Positions 7,926 through 11,909 of a stretch of 11,909 nucleotides of DNA are shown in pieces (position 1 is the stretch's first letter; every line of letters begins with the position of its first letter). The position numbers and the translations under genes were made by a program. Below the pieces are notes generated by a model that worked only from the letters and a program-made list of their open reading frames with translations, did no database searches and had not been told where the DNA came from. The stretch covers positions 1-11,909 of the forward strand of contig JANDJZ010001127.1 of the NCBI GenBank assembly GCA_027943245.1, read 5' to 3'. This DNA is from Acanthamoeba sp. SK_2022b (Eukaryota > Discosea > Longamoebia > Acanthamoebidae).

Positions 7926-8430
7926 CCATCATTGGCAGTAGATCAGGTGGTCAAGGAGTTGCAGGCCCAGGAGTTTGGCCTTGGTTGCCACGTCCTTGAT
8001 GTTGGATAGGGCAAGTAGCTCACTTTATTGGTGTTGAGGGTGGGGGGGTGCCAGTTTGTTCTCCAGTGGGCTGAGGTGGTGGTCCTGGGGTTCCAGGGCC
8101 ATGTTGTCCAGGGTCTTGGTGGTTTGGATCATTGGTTTGCCAGAGGTGGATGTTGCTGGTGTTGCAAGGGAGTTGTCTGGGATTTTGTACAGCAGTGAGA
8201 TGAGTGTGTCCATTGTTGAGCGTTCTGCAGGATGGACTTTGGTGGTTTCATTGTTGTGGTTTTATTGTCCTACAGGCTGGAGTTGTCTTTGTGAGGTCTT
8301 CTTGGGGGTCATGGCTGGAGTATTGTTGTTGTCACTGATTCTGTGCTTGTGTGTGAATCCAGACTTAGTTTTGCTGGTGGATCCAGTCTTTGATGAGGGT
8401 TTTCCCTCAAAGACTGTCGCTTTCCCTCAT
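7926..8430 (-). pseudogene. decayed coding fragment of unknown origin, probably retroelement-derived
   Basis: One minus frame runs from about 8425 to 8025 with a single internal stop (TAA, 8262-8264). Its start is Ser/Lys/Thr-rich and basic ([16 protein letters not shown]), with an ATG at 8312. After the stop come a helix-like segment (MDTLISLLYKIPDN, from 8213) and a Thr/Pro/Gln-rich stretch. Past the frame's end, another minus frame reads SELLALSNIKDVATKAKLL over about 8023-7940, which looks like its frameshifted continuation. A basic disordered start followed by helices would suit a LINE ORF1 or Gag protein, but no zinc knuckle or known motif is visible and I do not recognise it. It lies between the A/C array and NFS1, pointing away from NFS1. 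Confidence 0.4.
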
Positions 8431-8433
8431 CAA
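8390..8433. repeat. 10-bp inverted repeat
   Basis: TTGATGAGGG at 8390-8399 is the exact reverse complement of CCCTCATCAA at 8424-8433, with 24 nt between; an inner TTTCCCTC lies between them. It sits at the edge between the decayed fragment and the NFS1 flank. Its function is unknown. Confidence 0.75.
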
Positions 8434-8464
8434 GCTGTTTGGGTTGGTCACCGCGCAGCTGTGG

Positions 8465-8554
8465 CTTGAGAGACAAGAAAACAAAAGAAAAGCGGCGGCA
8501 AGGGAAAACACAAAAAAGGCCCTTCAAGAAAACGGCGTGTCATCAATCAAAAAG
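8465..8554 (+). promoter_or_regulatory. purine-rich flank / probable 5' leader of NFS1
   Basis: 90 nt of A-rich sequence (GAGAGACAAGAAAAC..., several AAAAG words) directly before the chosen NFS1 start. An in-frame extension to 8390 exists, but it runs through sequence shared in character with the repeat region and through low-complexity Lys/Arg codons. I read this as leader and proximal promoter. No TATA box or other defined element is seen. Confidence 0.35.
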
Positions 8555-10042
8555 ATGAGACGTAATGGCACCATGATCACCTGTGGTCTCCTTCGCACGG
8601 CATGTACCCCTGTAGCTGGCCACGTGCGCCTTCTTGGCGCCCTACGCAGGGCCAGCAGCAGCGCCGGAGGGCGATCCGTATATCTTGACATGCAGGCCAC
8701 TACCCCGGTGGACCCCCGCGTACTTGATGCCATGCTGCCCGTCTACACGGAGGCGTACGGCAACCCACACTCCCGCACCCACCACTACGGCTGGGAGACG
8801 CAGGACCTCGTGGAAGATGCTCGTGAGGTGCTACTCCCCCCCTACACGAGGGCTGGAGATGGAGTAGTAGGGGCTCACCCTTGGGTGGCCCCGACGCAAA
8901 GAAAGTGGCGCGGCTCATAGGTGCGGATGCCAAGGAGGTGGTGTTTACCTCGGGCGCCACCGAGTCCAACAACGCGGCCATCAAGGGCGTGGCCCGCTTC
9001 TACGGCGAGAAGCGCAAGCACATCATCACCACCGTCACGGTACCGCGATGCCCCCCCCCCCCTCTCCCTCTCTCTCTCTCTCTGGGCGTGCGACTGATCA
9101 GTCCGAGGTGGGCGGGCGGGCGAGTAGGAGCACAAGTGCGTGCTGGACTCGTGCAGGGTGCTGGAGGCGGGGGAGGGGTTCGAGGTGACGTACCTGCCGG
9201 TGGAGAAGAACGGGGTGCTGGACGTGGCCAAGCTGGAGGCGGCGATCAGGCCGGACACGGTGCTGGTGAGCGTGATGGCGGTGAACAACGAGATAGGGGT
9301 CATCCAGCCGGTCGGGGAGATCGGGCGGCTGTGCCGCAGGCGGGGCGTGTTCTTCCACTGCGACGCGGCGCAGGCCGTGGGCAAGATCCCGGTCGACGTC
9401 AACGAGATGAGCGTGGACCTCCTCTCCATCAGCGGCCACAAGCTCTACGGGCCCAAGGGCGTCGGGGCGCTCTACATCCGCAGGAAGCCGCGCGTGCGCC
9501 TGCACCCGATCATCAGCGGCGGCGGGCAGGAGCGGGGCCTGCGGAGCGGCACGGTGCCGACGCCGCTGGCCGTGGGGCTGGGCAAGGCCTGCGAGGTGGC
9601 CCTCGAGGAGATGGAGCGCGACGGCGCGTGGGTCAAGCACCTCTTCCACCGCCTCTACGACGGCATCCGCGCGCGCGTGCCCGAGGTCTACCTCAACGGC
9701 GACCTCGAGCGCCGCTACCACGGCAACCTCAACCTCTCCTTCGCCTACGTCGAGGGCGAGTCGCTCCTCATGGCCCTCAAGGAGGTGGCCCTCTCCTCCG
9801 GCTCCGCCTGCACCTCGGCCTCGCTCGAGCCCTCGTACGTGCTCCGCGCCCTCGGCGTCTCGGAGGACATGGCCCACACCTCCCTCCGCTTCGGCCTCGG
9901 CCGCTTCACCACCGAGCGCGAGGTCGACCACGCCATCGAGCTGTGCGCCAAGCACGTCGACCGCCTGCGCGAGATGTCCCCGCTCTGGGAGATGGTCAAG
10001 GAGGGCGTCGACATCTCCAAGATCCAGTGGACCCAGCACTGA
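8555..10042 (+). CDS. NFS1: mitochondrial cysteine desulfurase NFS1 (3 exons)
   Basis: PLP-dependent class V aminotransferase-fold enzyme. It takes sulfur from L-cysteine as a persulfide, giving alanine, and passes it to the ISCU scaffold in the mitochondrial matrix, together with ISD11, acyl carrier protein and frataxin; it also feeds tRNA thiolation. Exons are 8555-8827, 8902-9039 and 9128-10042, giving 441 residues (human about 457). Residues 1-40 are Arg-rich and lack acid residues, like a mitochondrial presequence. Visible motifs are YLDMQATTP (43-51), SGATESNN (107-114), TEHKCV with the PLP-stacking His (137-142), Asp216 of CDAAQAVGK, the PLP Lys242 in [10 protein letters not shown], and the catalytic Cys365 in [13 protein letters not shown]. 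The end WTQH matches mitochondrial NFS1 proteins. All key residues are present. ATG 8555 was chosen for the presequence; ATG 8573 is an alternative start in the same frame. Third codon positions are strongly G/C. Confidence 0.96.
8828..8901 (+). other. NFS1: NFS1 intron 1 (74 nt, phase 0)
   Basis: Donor GAG|GTGCTA, acceptor GCAAAG|AAAGTGG. Removing it joins ...VEDARE to KVARLIGAD, as expected for NFS1. Reading through gives stops. The better-looking donor GTGAGG at 8823 does not keep the frame with any acceptor. A CTCAC word can serve as branch site. Confidence 0.85.
9040..9127 (+). other. NFS1: NFS1 intron 2 (88 nt, phase 0)
   Basis: Donor ACG|GTACCG, acceptor GAGTAG|GAGCAC. Splicing joins HIITTVT to EHKCVLDS, exactly the family sequence. 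The intron has a run of 12 C (9051-9062), a (TC)n tract, the palindrome ACTGATCAGT (9093-9102) containing a CTGAT branch-like word 30 nt before the acceptor, and four GGG runs (9084-9120). Confidence 0.93.
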
Positions 10043-10426
10043 CGTTGTTGTTCATGCGCAGCGTTCTTTGCTCTTGTCGCCCTCTCACTAACCGACAGCA
10101 ACATCGGTCAACGACAATAACACAACTGACTCTTTTGGTGCTCTCTCCCCACACCAACCACCACGTTGCAACTTCCTCCTCCCCACCACCACCACCACCA
10201 CCGTGGTCATAGACTCCCAACCCACAGCGGCCAGCCACGTGGCGAGGGGCAAGTGCTGTTGGATTGGGGGAGGGGGGCAGCTTTGTACAAAACACAGAGA
10301 GGAGCAGGGGGGGGGGAGAGAGAGAGAGAGGAGCAAGCAGGCAACCATAGGAAGGACCATACGAAGGCAGATGATGATGATGATGATGACGATGATGACG
10401 ATGATGATGATTGGCGGGGAAATATC
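10043..10426. other. tail-to-tail intergenic region of NFS1 and PEX13
   Basis: 384 nt between the two stop codons, holding both 3' ends. It contains (CCA)n at 10183-10202, G10 with (GA)n at 10307-10330, and (GAT/GAC)n at 10370-10411. No AATAAA is present on either strand, so the polyadenylation sites are not placed. No gene is seen here; an antisense frame extending from PEX13 across this region is a shadow. Confidence 0.75.
10370..10411 (+). repeat. (GAT)n microsatellite with GAC variants
   Basis: About 14 GAT/GAC triplets ending 15 nt beyond the PEX13 stop codon, hence in its 3' UTR as ATC/GTC on the sense strand. Confidence 0.95.
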
Positions 10427-11877
10427 TCAGGCAGAGCGAGCGGGCGGGGGGGAGTCGGCCCCGAGGTGGAGGCGGATGGGCTCGCTGTCGCCTCGCCCGG
10501 AGCCTACGGGGCCCCACGCGCCGCCGCTGCCGCTGTCGCCCCCTCCTGGGCGGGAGACCGGCTGCACAAAGTTGGCGGGGAAAAGCCCGACCCGCCCGTC
10601 CACCTCGCCCTCCCACCAGCCCTGGGCGGGGTCGGCCCGCACGACCCGGATCACCGCGCCCTTGTTGAACTGCAGGTCGCCTGCCCCGCCGCCATTCACA
10701 AGTTTGGCGATCGCCACCAGCGTCGCCGGCATCGCGAATCAGCGGAGAGACTTTGCATAAAGTCGCGGGGGGGGCGATGTACCCTCGGAGCCGGAGCCGA
10801 CAAAGTCGTAGAGGGCCTGGACCAAGACCGGAGCCTCCTCCAGAAGCGGGACTGCGGGCTGCTGCTGCTGCTGGTGGTGGTGGTCGGCGGCGGCCCGAAG
10901 CATCCGCCAGAGCCTGTTGATGAGGAGGGGCCCGCCGACGGCGCTGACGAGGAACAGCAGGAAGGGCCACAGGCGACGGCCGCGCGGGGCCGCGCGGTCC
11001 TTGCCCTGGAACTGCTGGAAGGAGTCCAGGTCGAGCCCGGCGGCGGAGATGGTGGTGGAGGAAGAGGCGGCGGCGGCGGTGGTGGTGGAAGAGGTGGTGG
11101 CGCCACCGGTGGCGATGAACTTGCCCACGGAGCCGAAGCGCGCGAGGACGGACCTGAGCAGGCGGTAGAGCGTCACGGTCTGGAACATGAAGAGCAGCTC
11201 CCGCCGCAGCTCCGACATGGACTCGAACAGCCGCAGCACGGACGAGAAGGAGCCGTAGAGCGCGTCGCAGTTCATGTCGAGCAGGTGGGCGAAGCGGCCG
11301 AACGTGTCCACCACCTGCGAGAACTGGTCGATCCACGTCACCACCCCGGGACCGCCCTCGCCCGGCCCGCGCGGGCCAGCCCCGAGGGCCCCCCCGCCGC
11401 TGTAGCCCCCGCTGCCGTAGCCGTAGCCGCCATAGGCGCTCCCGTACCCGCCCCCGTAGCGCGACGACCCGTAGCGCGACGCCCCGTAGCCGCCCCCGTA
11501 GCCGCCGTAGCTGGAAGCCCCGTAGCCGCCCCCGTAGCGCGACGCCCCGTAGCCGTAGCCCCCGCCGTAGCTCGAGGTCCCGTAGCCCCCTCCGTAGCGC
11601 GACGCCCCGTAGCCGCCCCCGTAGCCCCCTCCTCCGTACGTGCTCGCCCCATAGCCTCCGCCTCCGTACGCCCCGGCCCCTGAGAAAGTAGTACCCCCCC
11701 CCCGATTACATACATTGCATCATCAGAATATGATCAGCTTAGCCAAGCCCCACTGATGTAGTGGGGGAAAAAAGTAGTCGTACCAGGGCGAGGGGGAAGG
11801 GTGGGGGTTGTGGTCGTGCTGAAGGCAGAAGGTGCACCACCGGGAGAGGTAGCCCTCGCACGCTCAAATTCGGTCAT
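10427..11877 (-). CDS. PEX13: peroxisomal membrane protein PEX13 (3 exons)
   Basis: PEX13 docks cargo receptors and forms the import conduit in the peroxisomal membrane, with PEX14 and PEX5 as partners. Exons on the minus strand are 11877-11784, 11679-10783 and 10680-10427, giving 414 residues (the family is often 360-400). Residues 1-31 are disordered and end PTLPPRP. Residues 32-143 are a Tyr/Gly repeat (separate entry). Residues 144-215 form amphipathic helices typical of PEX13 (TWIDQFSQVVDTFGRF; SELRRELLFMF). A Ser/Thr/Ala linker follows, then a membrane segment near 268-290 (WPFLLFLVSAVGGPLLI), a poly-Gln patch, and an SH3 domain at 318-370 (QALYDF ... GWWEGEVDGRVGLFPANFV) that is split by an intron. 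The last 44 residues are Gly/Pro-rich. Both introns are phase 1. The start is the first in-frame ATG before a consistent splice. The gene shows strong G/C third-position bias. Confidence 0.93.
10681..10782 (-). other. PEX13: PEX13 intron 2 (102 nt, phase 1), inside the SH3 domain
   Basis: Donor GAGG|GTACAT, acceptor GGGCAG|GCGACC. Splicing joins ALYDFVGSGSEG to DLQFNKGAVIRVV, restoring a normal SH3 order. A CTGAT branch-like word lies about 58 nt before the acceptor. Without splicing the SH3 domain is broken by a stop at 10739-10741. Confidence 0.9.
11345..11679 (-). repeat. PEX13: Tyr/Gly-rich repeat coding the YG domain of PEX13
   Basis: About 112 residues with 22 tyrosines, built from GGGY, GASRY, GASSY, GTSSY and GY words. 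Four or five arginines all sit just before Tyr (ASRY, SSRY). At the DNA level these are imperfect 12-27 nt tandem repeats rich in TACGGGGGCGGC. Work on PEX13 in yeast, plant and animal systems links this domain to a hydrogel-like meshwork in the import pore. This copy is long and nearly pure. Confidence 0.9.
11680..11783 (-). other. PEX13: PEX13 intron 1 (104 nt, phase 1)
   Basis: Donor CCTG|GTACGA, acceptor TTTCTCAG|GGGCC. It joins PPRP to the first Gly of the YG domain in frame. It has a G9 run, a hairpin CCCCACT/AGTGGGG (11748-11766) and CTGAT branch-like words 43 and 54 nt before the acceptor. It is more A/T-rich than the exons. Confidence 0.82.
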
Positions 11878-11909
11878 GCGCGTTGTCGTACCCACCGTGG
11901 AAACGCCAG
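11878..11909 (-). other. PEX13 5' flank at the window edge
   Basis: 32 nt upstream of the PEX13 ATG. It has no in-frame stop, so a start further upstream, outside the window, cannot be ruled out. Confidence 0.4.

Noticed and set aside
9098..10039. 313-codon minus-strand frame opposite NFS1 exon 3
   Set aside because: Ala/Leu/His/Arg-rich shadow due to strong G/C third positions in NFS1.
8881..10212. 443-codon + frame overlapping NFS1
   Set aside because: Only its first part is NFS1 exon 2; after intron 2 it runs in the wrong frame, giving Gly/Arg/Pro-rich sequence.
10166..11683. 505-codon + frame opposite PEX13
   Set aside because: Shadow of a G/C-biased gene. It covers both PEX13 exons and an intron and shows no recognisable domain; PEX13 motifs lie on the other strand.

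Overview
The window comes from a nuclear genome of a GC-rich unicellular eukaryote. The evidence is two protein genes with short GT-AG introns (74 to 104 nt), a mitochondrial-type NFS1 and a peroxisomal PEX13, both with strong G/C third-position bias. The short introns and codon use would suit a free-living protist of the Acanthamoeba kind, but the sequence does not fix the species.

Layout. 1-2494 is a satellite-like array whose + strand is almost only A and C (CACCACAA and ATCACCACC units). 2495-3060 has the same kind of repeat in the opposite strand sense (G/T on +), interrupted by a CACTGC/GCTGCC-rich segment (2715-2895). 3061-5070 holds decayed pieces of non-LTR retrotransposons (LINEs) on the + strand: a C-terminal tail with an open frame (3120-3671), then a second, frameshifted copy with RT-end, RNase H, CCHC-like zinc motif, C-terminal block and a short 3' tail with AATAAA and a stem-loop. 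5071-6476 holds a different retroelement on the minus strand: a Gag-like protein with a CCHC zinc knuckle, split over two frames, followed by a stub resembling the start of a DIRS/tyrosine-recombinase-type reverse transcriptase. A second copy of the 58-nt LINE-like tail (6477-6534) runs straight into a 1-kb G/T array (6535-7579), which flips to A/C again (7580-7925). 7926-8430 is another decayed coding fragment on the minus strand.

From about 8465 the character changes sharply to GC-rich, gene-dense sequence. NFS1 (+, three exons) ends at 10042 and faces PEX13 (-, three exons, stop at 10427) tail to tail across 384 nt of simple repeats. NFS1 supplies sulfur for mitochondrial Fe-S cluster assembly. 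PEX13 builds the peroxisomal import channel with a long Tyr/Gly-rich N-terminal domain, two-helix membrane region and C-terminal SH3 domain. The two genes have no obvious functional link. The left two thirds look like a heterochromatin-like repeat and transposon region abutting a housekeeping region; an assembly join near 8465 cannot be excluded from sequence alone.
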